Part shown: piece by piece, positions 16,019 through 23,426 of the stretch | Layout of the letters: each line of letters begins with the position of its first letter | Numbering within the stretch: position 1 is the stretch's first letter | Assembly (NCBI GenBank): GCA_905207485.1 | Contig: CAJLLL010000018.1 | Span: 1 to 33,059 of the forward strand | DNA from: an uncultured Phascolarctobacterium sp. | GTDB lineage: Bacteria > Bacillota > Negativicutes > Acidaminococcales > Acidaminococcaceae | Direction: 5' to 3' | DNA length: 33,059 nucleotides | Translations under genes and position numbers: made by a program | The notes under the pieces: model-generated | The model's input: only the letters and a program-made list of their open reading frames with translations | Databases searched by the model: none | What the model was told of the DNA's origin: nothing

Positions 16019-16978
16019 ATGAAAATAATTGCTAAGTTTTTACTGTTGTTGATTGTGCTTTGTTTTACTGCAACTGCATATGCGGCAACAGTAACTGATA
16101 ATGAACATGGTATTTTAAAACTGGACCGTAAAAATACAGATTCGCTGCCTGATAATTTCCGTACTTCCAACTATGCTTTTGAAAAAGAGATTTTGCAGGG
16201 AGCAGAGCCTACAAGAATGGGTATGGAAGAACTGAATATTTCCGGCAGCAAAGCTTTTTCAGAACTGGAATATGCAGAAATTATTAAGCATATACCGGCT
16301 AAGCCGGAACTGATTTATGATGTTGACCTGCGCGGCGAAAGCCACGGTTATATTAACGGCAGTGCTGTAAGCTGGTATAAAGCCAACGACTGGGGCAACA
16401 AAGGCCGCTCCCACAGCGAGATTGTAAAGAGTGAGAAAAAACTGCTTGCAGAAATTGCCGCTGTGCCGTTTATTAATATTGGAATTTTAGGCGCGAATAA
16501 GGAAATTATACAGGGCAGGCAATATACATGGCCGGTAGAAAGCGCAATTACTGAACAGGTTATGGCGGAAAAGCACGGTACAAAATATCTGCGCCTTACT
16601 TTAACCGACCATTTAACGCCGCACCATGCCGAGGTAGACCGTTTTATCCGGTTTTATAAAAATTTGCCGCAGGGGGCGTGGCTGCATTTTCACTGCTTTG
16701 CTGGCAAAGGGCGTACTACTACATTTATGGCAATGGCTGATATGCTGAAAAATGCTGATAAAGTCAGCTTTGACGATATTATTATGCGTCAGTTTGCCAT
16801 TGGCGGCATTAATTTAACGGCTTATAATCCCAATAAACCGCAATGGCGCCAAACGGCAGTTAATGAACGTATTGCCTTTTTAAAAGCCTTTTACCGCTAT
16901 GCAAAAGAAAATCCCAAACTGCAAAAATCGTGGACTCAATGGGCAACAGAAAATAAAATATCTTTAGCTGCGGAATGA
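16019..16978 (+). CDS. Exported PTP-like phosphatase (cysteine phytase type)
   Basis: The 319-residue protein starts at ATG 16019; a GTG nine bases upstream is possible. It has a signal peptide MKIIAKFLLLLIVLCFTATA ending YA-A. The P-loop reads HCFAGKGRT with nucleophile C226 and R232, and TDH (in LRLTLTDHLTP) supplies the likely general-acid Asp. This fits the PTP-like phytases first described in Selenomonas ruminantium, which remove phosphates from inositol hexaphosphate. Their P-loop is HCEAGVGRT, so Phe replaces Glu and Lys replaces Val here, and substrate preference may differ. It is the last gene before a strong terminator. Confidence 0.85.
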   Translation: MKIIAKFLLLLIVLCFTATAYAATVTDNEHGILKLDRKNTDSLPDNFRTSNYAFEKEILQGAEPTRMGMEELNISGSKAFSELEYAEIIKHIPAKPELIYDVDLRGESHGYINGSAVSWYKANDWGNKGRSHSEIVKSEKKLLAEIAAVPFINIGILGANKEIIQGRQYTWPVESAITEQVMAEKHGTKYLRLTLTDHLTPHHAEVDRFIRFYKNLPQGAWLHFHCFAGKGRTTTFMAMADMLKNADKVSFDDIIMRQFAIGGINLTAYNPNKPQWRQTAVNERIAFLKAFYRYAKENPKLQKSWTQWATENKISLAAE

Positions 16979-16983
16979 AGTAA

Positions 16984-17016
16984 CAGACCTTTTCTATTAT
17001 GAAAAGGTCTGTTTTT
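16984..17016 (+). terminator. Strong intrinsic terminator ending the abgT-to-phosphatase unit
   Basis: CAGACCTTTTC (16984-16994) pairs perfectly with GAAAAGGTCTG (17001-17011) around TATTAT, followed by TTTTT. Confidence 0.92.
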
Positions 17017-17038
17017 ATCTTCCGGAAGATTTAAATTT

Positions 17039-17047
17039 TGGTATAAT
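17039..17047 (+). promoter_or_regulatory. Extended -10 promoter of the macro-domain gene
   Basis: TGGTATAAT is a perfect extended -10 element. No good -35 is present, as expected for this class. ATG 17075 follows with GCGAGG upstream. Confidence 0.6.
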
Positions 17048-17074
17048 AATAAAAAAGATTGCAAGCGAGGTTTA

Positions 17075-18076
17075 ATGATGCCATTACAAATTGTTGCTGC
17101 TAATATTACTAAAATGAAAGTTGATGCCATTGTTAATGCTGCCAACAATAGTTTGCTTGGTGGCGGCGGGGGGGATGGCGCTATCCATAAAGCGGCAGGA
17201 CCACAGCTTTTGGAAGAGTGCCGGAAACTGAACGGCTGCAAAACCGGTCAGGCTAAAATAACTAAAGGATACAACCTGCCTGCCAAATATATTATTCATA
17301 CTGTTGGACCGCGCTGGATGGGCGGCATTGTTGGTGAAAAAGAAGCACTTGTTTCCTGTTATCGTGAAAGTTTGAAATTGGCAGTAGAATATAATTGTGA
17401 GAGCATTGCTTTTCCGTTGATTTCATCAGGTGTCTATGGCTATCCTAAGGATAAGGCATTGGAAGTAGCTGTACAGACAGCGGAAGAATTTTTGCGCACG
17501 CATGACCTGACTGTATATATTGTTATTTTTGACCGTAAGGCATATCGTATTGCCGGTTCATTGTATGATGATATCGAAACATATCTAGAAGAAAGCGAAA
17601 TTGTTGAAGAAGTACTGCGCCTGTATAATGTGCTGCCTTTAAAAACAAGCAAGAAATTTTTTAATAAAGCAGTTGCTGAAAAAAGCTGCGGGTATGGGAA
17701 CGCAGAACGTGATTTGGAAAAATTTGTAAGCTATATTGACGAAAGTTTTACGGAAATGCTTCTGCGCAAAATTGACGAAAAAGGCATGACGGATGCCGAG
17801 TGCTACCACCTTGCAAACGTTGACCGCAGGTTGTTTTATAAAATCCGCAAGGATAAAAATTACCGTCCCAGCAAACAAACTGCCATTGCTTTCGCCATAG
17901 CGCTTAAGCTGCCGCTTGATGAAGCAAAAGAACTGCTGACGAAAGCTGGATTTGCGTTGTCTCCGTCGCAGGTGTTTGACAGGATTATTGAATTTTTCAT
18001 TATTAACGGAAAGTATGATATATACGAAATAAATACTGCTCTGTTTGCTTTTGACCAACCTTTGCTGGGGGCATAA
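17075..18076 (+). CDS. Macro-domain protein with C-terminal helical HTH-like domain
   Basis: The 333-residue protein has two parts. Residues 1-~170 form a macro domain: VDAIVNAANNSLLGGGGGDG, AIHKAAG, HTVGPRW and ISSGVYGYP, the ADP-ribose-binding loops of MacroD-type hydrolases. Such enzymes remove ADP-ribose from proteins or deacetylate O-acetyl-ADP-ribose. Residues ~225-333 are a helical domain with an XRE-like look (MTDAECYHLANVDRRLFYKI, then TAIAFAIALKLPLDEAKELL) ending in ALFAFDQPLLG. The fold of the second part is inferred. Odd: the canonical GGGGVDGAIH has Gly for Val, and the codons there form a run of seven G (17168-17174). The VWA gene follows after 100 bases. Confidence 0.85.
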   Translation: MMPLQIVAANITKMKVDAIVNAANNSLLGGGGGDGAIHKAAGPQLLEECRKLNGCKTGQAKITKGYNLPAKYIIHTVGPRWMGGIVGEKEALVSCYRESLKLAVEYNCESIAFPLISSGVYGYPKDKALEVAVQTAEEFLRTHDLTVYIVIFDRKAYRIAGSLYDDIETYLEESEIVEEVLRLYNVLPLKTSKKFFNKAVAEKSCGYGNAERDLEKFVSYIDESFTEMLLRKIDEKGMTDAECYHLANVDRRLFYKIRKDKNYRPSKQTAIAFAIALKLPLDEAKELLTKAGFALSPSQVFDRIIEFFIINGKYDIYEINTALFAFDQPLLGA

Positions 18077-18079
18077 AAT

Positions 18080-18163
18080 GTCGCCTTGCGGGCGACCAAA
18101 AGGACCAAAAAAAATTTACAATATGGTTGTAAGCAGAAATGTTTACAGCCATATTTTTATTTT
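18080..18163 (+). promoter_or_regulatory. Two hairpins between the macro and VWA genes
   Basis: The first is GTCGCC (18080-18085) with GGCGAC (18091-18096) and no T-tail. The second pairs 18121-18132 (ATATGGTTGTAA) with 18143-18154 (TTACAGCCATAT) over 12 bp with one G-U, followed by TTTTATTTT, and runs into the GGAGG of the VWA gene. The second looks like a terminator or attenuator placed just before the ribosome binding site. Confidence 0.55.
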
Positions 18164-18176
18164 GGAGGTTATTATT

Positions 18177-18821
18177 ATGAAACAAAATTTAACGGAGCTC
18201 GTTTTTATTCTTGACTGCAGCGGTTCTATGGCAGGTTTGGAAGCAGATACTATCGGCGGGTTTAACGGCATGCTGCAAAAGCAGAAAAAGGCAGAGGGCG
18301 AAGTGCTTGTAACAACTGTGTTGTTCAATCATGAAAGCCAAACAATCCATGACCGCGTGGAGATTGATAAAGTGCCGCAGCTGACGGAAAATGATTACTG
18401 TGTTGGTGGCTGTACAGCTTTATTGGATGCTGTCGGCGAAACCGTGGAACATATTAAAAATATCCACAAATACGTGCGGGCGGAAGATGTGCCGCAACAT
18501 ACGCTGTTTGTTATTACAACGGATGGTATGGAAAACGCCAGCACCAAATACAGCTGTGCGCAGGTTAAACGCCTGATTGAGCAGCAAAAGGAACGCGGGT
18601 GGGAGTTTTTGTTCTTTGGCGCTAATATCAACGCTGTTGATGTTGGCCGCGATTTGGGGATTGCCAAAGAACGTGTTGCAAATTTTAATAACGATGCCAA
18701 AGGCATTAACCTTAATTTTGCAGCTGTCAGTGAAGCCGTATCCTGCCTGCGTACCGGCAAACAGCTTAAAGCAGACTGGAAAAAGAAAATTGACGAGGAT
18801 TATAATAATAGGAAAAAATAA
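18177..18821 (+). CDS. VWA-domain protein, soluble
   Basis: The 214-residue protein starts at ATG 18177, chosen for GGAGG at 18164-18168; the frame extends upstream through the hairpins without a usable site. It is essentially one von Willebrand A domain: MIDAS motif DCSGSM (~12-17), a Thr in GGCTALLDAV (~78-87), and TTDGMEN (~112-118). There is no signal peptide or membrane helix. Single-domain VWA proteins of this sort are found near stress and ADP-ribose-linked genes, but no function can be read here. The proximity to the macro-domain gene suggests a shared task. Confidence 0.8.
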   Translation: MKQNLTELVFILDCSGSMAGLEADTIGGFNGMLQKQKKAEGEVLVTTVLFNHESQTIHDRVEIDKVPQLTENDYCVGGCTALLDAVGETVEHIKNIHKYVRAEDVPQHTLFVITTDGMENASTKYSCAQVKRLIEQQKERGWEFLFFGANINAVDVGRDLGIAKERVANFNNDAKGINLNFAAVSEAVSCLRTGKQLKADWKKKIDEDYNNRKK

Positions 18822-18824
18822 AAC

Positions 18825-18895
18825 AAAAAGATGCCTGCTGCAATTTCTGAAACAGTGTTTTAAGTTCCAAGGTAGAAAGCAGCAAGCATCTTTTT
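18825..18895. repeat. 17-nt near-perfect inverted repeat with 37-nt loop, possible bidirectional terminator
   Basis: Arms 18825-18841 and 18879-18895 are complementary apart from one C-A mismatch. Each ends in a run of five A or T, so a T-tail exists on either strand. It follows the VWA stop by three bases and probably ends that transcript. The loop is longer than in a usual terminator. Confidence 0.65.
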
Positions 18896-18943
18896 ATATA
18901 ACAGATGATTTTCGGTTTACACATAAAATGCGGTAAAAAATTC

Positions 18944-18973
18944 TTCAAGTATATGGCAAGAATATGGTACAAT
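18944..18973 (+). promoter_or_regulatory. Probable promoter of the type I RM operon
   Basis: An extended -10 TGGTACAAT (18965-18973) is preceded by TTCAAG (18944-18949), spacing 18. A second TATAAT at 19013-19018 lies too close to the start codon to leave a normal leader. The rest of 18896-19034 is AT-rich with no gene. Confidence 0.45.
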
Positions 18974-19034
18974 TTAATTAGTATTTAAAAATTTTTTAAA
19001 ACCAAATTAAAATATAATGAAAACGGTGAAATGA

Positions 19035-20855
19035 ATGATTAATATCAGAAAACTTGAAGCTGAATTATGGGAATCAGCAGATTTATTACGTTCCGGTTCA
19101 AATTTAACATCTAATCAATATTGCATGCCGGTACTGGGGCTTATCTTTTTGCGTTATTCTTACAGCCGCTTTAAACTTGTTGAAGCAGAAATTATGAAAA
19201 ACCGTCCATCTCGCGGCGGCAGGGTTTTACCAGTGGAAGCAAGCGACTTTGCAGCAAAAAGCGCTTTGTTTTTGCCAAAAGAAGCGCAGTATGATTATTT
19301 GCTGAACCTGCCGCAAAATATTGCTGCTGCCGGTATAACCAATAAGGATGGTCATGTGGTTAACAGCCTTGGCGAAGCGGTAAATAATGCTATGTCGCTT
19401 ATTGAAGAACAAAGCGAACAGCTTAAAGGTGTTTTGCCAAAAAGTTATACCGATTTTTCTGATACTATCCTTGCTGAATTGCTGCGTATTTTTAATAACA
19501 GCGCGCTCAATGAAATTGGCGGCGATATCATTGGCCGTATTTACGAATACTTTTTAAATAAATTCGCCAAAAACATCGCCTCTGATGACGGTGTGTTCTT
19601 TACGCCCAAATCGCTGGTAAAAATGATAGTAAATATCATTGAACCGCAAAGCGGCACGCTTTTAGACCCTGCCTGCGGCAGCGGCGGCATGTTTATACAG
19701 TCCGGCGATTTTGTAAACCAAAGCGGTATGAACGCCAACAGCGCCATGACCTTTTACGGACAGGAAAAGGTGGAATATAACGCCCAACTTTGCTTAATGA
19801 ACATGGCTGTGCACGGCTTAACCGGGCAGATAAAATCCGGCGATGAAGCCAATACTTTTTATAATGATGCTTTTGGGCTTGATGGCCGCTGTGATTATGT
19901 AATGGCAAATCCGCCGTTTAATGTTGATAAAGTAAAGTCCGAAAGCTGCCAAAGTGCAAAGAGGCTGCCTTTTGGTATGCCCAGCATTAATAAAAAGGAA
20001 GAAATAAGCAACGCTAACTATTTGTGGATATCTTATTTTTACAGTTATCTTAATGAGCACGGACGTGCCGGTTTTGTTATGGCGTCCTCCGCTACGGACA
20101 GTCAGGGCAAGGATAAGGACATCCGCCAACAGCTTGTAGAAACTGGTCATGTTGACGTAATGATAAGCGTCGGCAACAACTTTTTTTACACCAAAAGCCT
20201 GCCTTGTTCCCTGTGGTTTTTTAACAAAGCCAAAGCTGATGAAATTAAAACTAAAGTGCTGTTTATAGATGCGCGCAACTATTACACCGTGGTTGACCGC
20301 ACGCTTAACGAATGGAGCGAGTGGCAGCTTAAAAACCTTAACGCCATTGTATGGTTATACCGCGGCGAGCTTGAAAAATATAAAGTTTTGCTTGCAGAAT
20401 ACCGCTATGCGCTTGGCAGCGATAAACCGTTTACGGAACAGATTGCAGAACTGGACGCAAAAATTAAAGCCTTGCGCACCGAAGCTAAAGAAGCTGTGGA
20501 AGCTGCTGCTAAACGCGATAAGAAAAAAGTGCAGGCAGAATTTGACGAAAAACTGGCCGAACTTAATGATACGCTTACCACTGCCAAAGAAGCCAACTGG
20601 CTGTATGAAAAATTTGGCGAAGGCGTTTATGCCGATGTGCTCGGTTTATGCAAAATTGCAGAAATTGCAGATATTGAAGCCAAAGGCTGGTCGCTGACGC
20701 CGGGCGCTTATGTGGGCGTAGCGCCTATGAAAGATGACGGCGTTGATTTTGAGCAGCGCATGAAAGAAATACATCAGGAACTTTTGGCACTGCAAAAAGA
20801 ATCCAATGATTTAATGGAAACCATCTCGCAGAATTTAAAGGAGATTGGGTTATGA
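19035..20855 (+). CDS. hsdM: Type I restriction-modification methyltransferase subunit HsdM
   Basis: The 606-residue protein has the N-terminal helical HsdM domain (~5-150), SAM-binding motif I DPACGSGGM (211-219) and the N6-adenine catalytic motif NPPF (292-295). The C-terminal part contains a charged coiled coil (~470-515). It methylates adenine in the site chosen by HsdS, as an M2S complex. The start ATG 19035 has only a weak ribosome binding site (ACGGTGAA). Its stop overlaps hsdS by four bases (ATGA). GC content and codon use resemble hsdR, unlike the two genes between them. Confidence 0.97.
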   Translation: MINIRKLEAELWESADLLRSGSNLTSNQYCMPVLGLIFLRYSYSRFKLVEAEIMKNRPSRGGRVLPVEASDFAAKSALFLPKEAQYDYLLNLPQNIAAAGITNKDGHVVNSLGEAVNNAMSLIEEQSEQLKGVLPKSYTDFSDTILAELLRIFNNSALNEIGGDIIGRIYEYFLNKFAKNIASDDGVFFTPKSLVKMIVNIIEPQSGTLLDPACGSGGMFIQSGDFVNQSGMNANSAMTFYGQEKVEYNAQLCLMNMAVHGLTGQIKSGDEANTFYNDAFGLDGRCDYVMANPPFNVDKVKSESCQSAKRLPFGMPSINKKEEISNANYLWISYFYSYLNEHGRAGFVMASSATDSQGKDKDIRQQLVETGHVDVMISVGNNFFYTKSLPCSLWFFNKAKADEIKTKVLFIDARNYYTVVDRTLNEWSEWQLKNLNAIVWLYRGELEKYKVLLAEYRYALGSDKPFTEQIAELDAKIKALRTEAKEAVEAAAKRDKKKVQAEFDEKLAELNDTLTTAKEANWLYEKFGEGVYADVLGLCKIAEIADIEAKGWSLTPGAYVGVAPMKDDGVDFEQRMKEIHQELLALQKESNDLMETISQNLKEIGL

Positions 20856-22006
20856 AATTTTTTAAGAAAAAATTAAAAGATTTATCTTTAATAAAAACTG
20901 GCAAATTAGATTCTAATGCAGCAGTAAAAGATGGTAAATATCCATTCTTTACTTGTGATCCTCAAACACTGACAATTAATGATTGGGCTTATGATACTGA
21001 AGCTGTATTACTTGCCGGAAATAATGCGAACGGCAATTATACTGCAAAATATTATAAAGGTCGTTTTAATGCTTATCAAAGAACATATATTATTGAAGCT
21101 GTTGATAAAAAAGAGTTAAATATTAGATTTTTATGTTATGCTTTAAATGAACAGTTGTTGCTGTTAAAAAGTGTATCATCTGGTTCGACAACTAAATTTC
21201 TTACTTTAAAGATATTAAATGGATTAGAAATTCCGTGCCCCGATATAAAAATACAAAATAAAACTGCTAATATTCTTTCATCCTACGATGACCTTATCGA
21301 AAATAACCAAAAACAAATCAAACTTTTAGAAGAAGCTGCACAGCGCTTATATAAAGAATGGTTTGTTGATTTACGTTTTCCGGGTTACGAATCCACGCCA
21401 ATTATCGACGGCGTTCCGGAAGGGTGGGAAAAGAACCAAGCAGATACTTTTTTTGAAATTACTATTGGAAAAACACCGCCGCGTACAGAAAGAGATTGTT
21501 TTGTAAAAAATGGTTTGGGTATTTCATGGGTATCTATTGCGGATATGGGGCAAAATGATACATTTTTGTTTATAACTAATGAAGGTTTAACTAAAGAAGC
21601 GATAGAAAAATATAATGTAAAAATTCTTCCAGAAGGAACTATATTTGTTAGTTTTAAATTAACTGTTGGACGTGTAGGCATTACAGCAAAAGCAATGTGT
21701 ACAAATGAAGCAATAGCTCATTTTCACGTGAATTGTGAATATAAAAGAGCATATACTTATTGTTATTTAAAAAATTTTAAATATGATAGTTTAGGTAATA
21801 CTTCGTCTATTTCTAAAGCCGTGAATTCTAAAATTATAAAAGCAATGCCTTTTATAATGCCAAATGAAGAAATCCTTAAAAAGTTTTCTAAATATGTTAA
21901 TCCAATATTAGAACAAATTAAAAATAAAAAACTAACATGTTTAAATTTAACAGAAGCGCGTGATCGTTTATTGCCTAAATTAATGAACGGTGAATTGGAG
22001 GTGTGA
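20852..22006 (+). CDS. hsdS: Type I RM specificity subunit HsdS
   Basis: The 384-residue protein has the two-TRD layout. TRD1 covers ~1-138; a central conserved helix region ~140-180 (DDLIENNQKQIKLLEEAAQR, then LYKEWFVDLRFPG) follows. TRD2 covers ~195-350, and a C-terminal repeat carries ARDRLLPKLMNGELE. The two TRDs set the two halves of a split recognition site. The TRDs are noticeably more AT-rich than the conserved parts, as expected for exchanged specificity modules. The gene is intact. The recognition sequence cannot be read from it. Confidence 0.95.
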   Translation: MKFFKKKLKDLSLIKTGKLDSNAAVKDGKYPFFTCDPQTLTINDWAYDTEAVLLAGNNANGNYTAKYYKGRFNAYQRTYIIEAVDKKELNIRFLCYALNEQLLLLKSVSSGSTTKFLTLKILNGLEIPCPDIKIQNKTANILSSYDDLIENNQKQIKLLEEAAQRLYKEWFVDLRFPGYESTPIIDGVPEGWEKNQADTFFEITIGKTPPRTERDCFVKNGLGISWVSIADMGQNDTFLFITNEGLTKEAIEKYNVKILPEGTIFVSFKLTVGRVGITAKAMCTNEAIAHFHVNCEYKRAYTYCYLKNFKYDSLGNTSSISKAVNSKIIKAMPFIMPNEEILKKFSKYVNPILEQIKNKKLTCLNLTEARDRLLPKLMNGELEV

Positions 22007-22007
22007 T

Positions 22008-23393
22008 GTGGATAAACTTGATATTTTGCAACGAGATGAGTTTGTTAAACAGCTTGAAAGAATGATAGAAAATATTTCAGCGAATAAATCTTCAACCTGT
22101 TTTGCAATTAATGGAAAATGGGGCTGCGGCAAAACTTTTGTTTTAGATATGCTGCAAGAAAAATTAGAAGCAGAACAAACTGAAAAAAATGCTGATAATA
22201 AGTATTTTGTAATTCGTTATAATAGTTGGAAATTTGACTATTATCGTGAACCGCTTATAGCAATAGTTGCAGAAATTGTATCAGTTATAGAAGAAAAAAC
22301 AGCGTTATTCCCGGATAGTGAAGAAAAACAAAAACTTTTAGGTGCCTTGCAAGGTATTTGTATAGTATTGTTAACCTGTTTTGGTAACGTGATAAATGCA
22401 CAAACCGGTTTTGATGTAAATAGTGCAGTTAAAACAGTTTTTAAAGGAAAAGAAAAAGGTGAAGGCGATTATAAAAAAGCGCATGATTATGATGAATATT
22501 TTGCTCTGAAAAATTCAATAGAAAAATTAAATGAATTATTAAAAGATTTGTCAAAAAAATATACTATTGTTTTCCTCGTTGATGAGCTTGACAGATGTAT
22601 GCCTGAATATGCCATTAAAGTTTTAGAGCGTTTACACCATTTAACAGAAGGAAAGTCTAATATTATTACTGTTATTTCAATGGATAAAGACCAGTTGAAA
22701 AAGAGCGTTGAAAAAATCTTTGGAATTGATAATTCCGATAAATATCTGGAAAAGTTTATTCAGTTTGAAGTAAAATTAGATTATGGAAATATTTCAGAAT
22801 CAATTTTAGATAAATATGCAGATTACGTTGCACTATTTGATAAAGATATTTTTCCGTTTGATGAACCGGTAGAAGAGTGTTTGCAGGCAATTTTTAAAGA
22901 TATTGATATTAGGACGCAGGAACAGCTTGTTCATAAAGCAATGGTGGCACATAAGTTGTTGTATTCAGGTAAAAAAGACTATTCTTTTATGTGTATGGAA
23001 CTTTTGCTTGCAGTAATGATTTGTGTGTATAAAGATGAATCTTGTTTTGATGATTTATCATTTGCTGATAATGGATCATTAAATCATGATTTGTTTGAAA
23101 ATATTTTTATTACAAGAACGGTAAAAAAACATCCTGCATTTGTTAAGTTTTTTCAAGGAAAATTTAAAATGATAAATTTTATTTTGCAAAATAGCTTTGA
23201 TGATAAAACTAAGTTTTATATATTGCCAGCAAAGGTTGGATTATATGGCGCAATACTATATTCTTGGTATTGGCTTCATGAACCTAATCAATCTGTTGTA
23301 GTTCAAATGGAAAATTCTTTTTTTTATAATCCTGTTTTAAAAGGATACGAAGAACTAAAGAAATTTGCAGAAATGATAAAAATGATGAGTTAA
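22008..23393 (+). CDS. KAP-family P-loop NTPase embedded in the RM operon
   Basis: The 461-residue protein starts at GTG 22008, six bases after GGAGG at 21997-22001 and two bases after the hsdS stop. Walker A is GKWGCGKT (36-43) and Walker B is IVFLVDELDRCMPEYA, the strongly conserved DELDR of KAP NTPases (PF07693). Between them lies one moderately hydrophobic stretch (LLGALQGICIVLLTCFGNVI), placed where KAP proteins often carry membrane helices. The C-terminal half (~270-461) is unfamiliar. It is visibly AT-rich beside hsdM and hsdR. KAP NTPases occur in defence loci, and PifA, which excludes phage T7, is one. Its position matches that of prrC in the prr locus. Inferred: an accessory defence effector. 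Confidence 0.85.
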   Translation: MDKLDILQRDEFVKQLERMIENISANKSSTCFAINGKWGCGKTFVLDMLQEKLEAEQTEKNADNKYFVIRYNSWKFDYYREPLIAIVAEIVSVIEEKTALFPDSEEKQKLLGALQGICIVLLTCFGNVINAQTGFDVNSAVKTVFKGKEKGEGDYKKAHDYDEYFALKNSIEKLNELLKDLSKKYTIVFLVDELDRCMPEYAIKVLERLHHLTEGKSNIITVISMDKDQLKKSVEKIFGIDNSDKYLEKFIQFEVKLDYGNISESILDKYADYVALFDKDIFPFDEPVEECLQAIFKDIDIRTQEQLVHKAMVAHKLLYSGKKDYSFMCMELLLAVMICVYKDESCFDDLSFADNGSLNHDLFENIFITRTVKKHPAFVKFFQGKFKMINFILQNSFDDKTKFYILPAKVGLYGAILYSWYWLHEPNQSVVVQMENSFFYNPVLKGYEELKKFAEMIKMMS

Positions 23394-23426
23394 TATTTTG
23401 AGACGATTTATAAAGTAGGTGAGTTT

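Noticed and set aside
18045..18176. Upstream start for the VWA protein
   Set aside because: The added 44 residues are encoded by intergenic hairpins and overlap the macro gene; ATG 18177 has a good GGAGG site.
20852..22006. Phase-variable hsdS by inversion
   Set aside because: There is no second hsdS copy, no long inverted repeats and no recombinase gene in the window.
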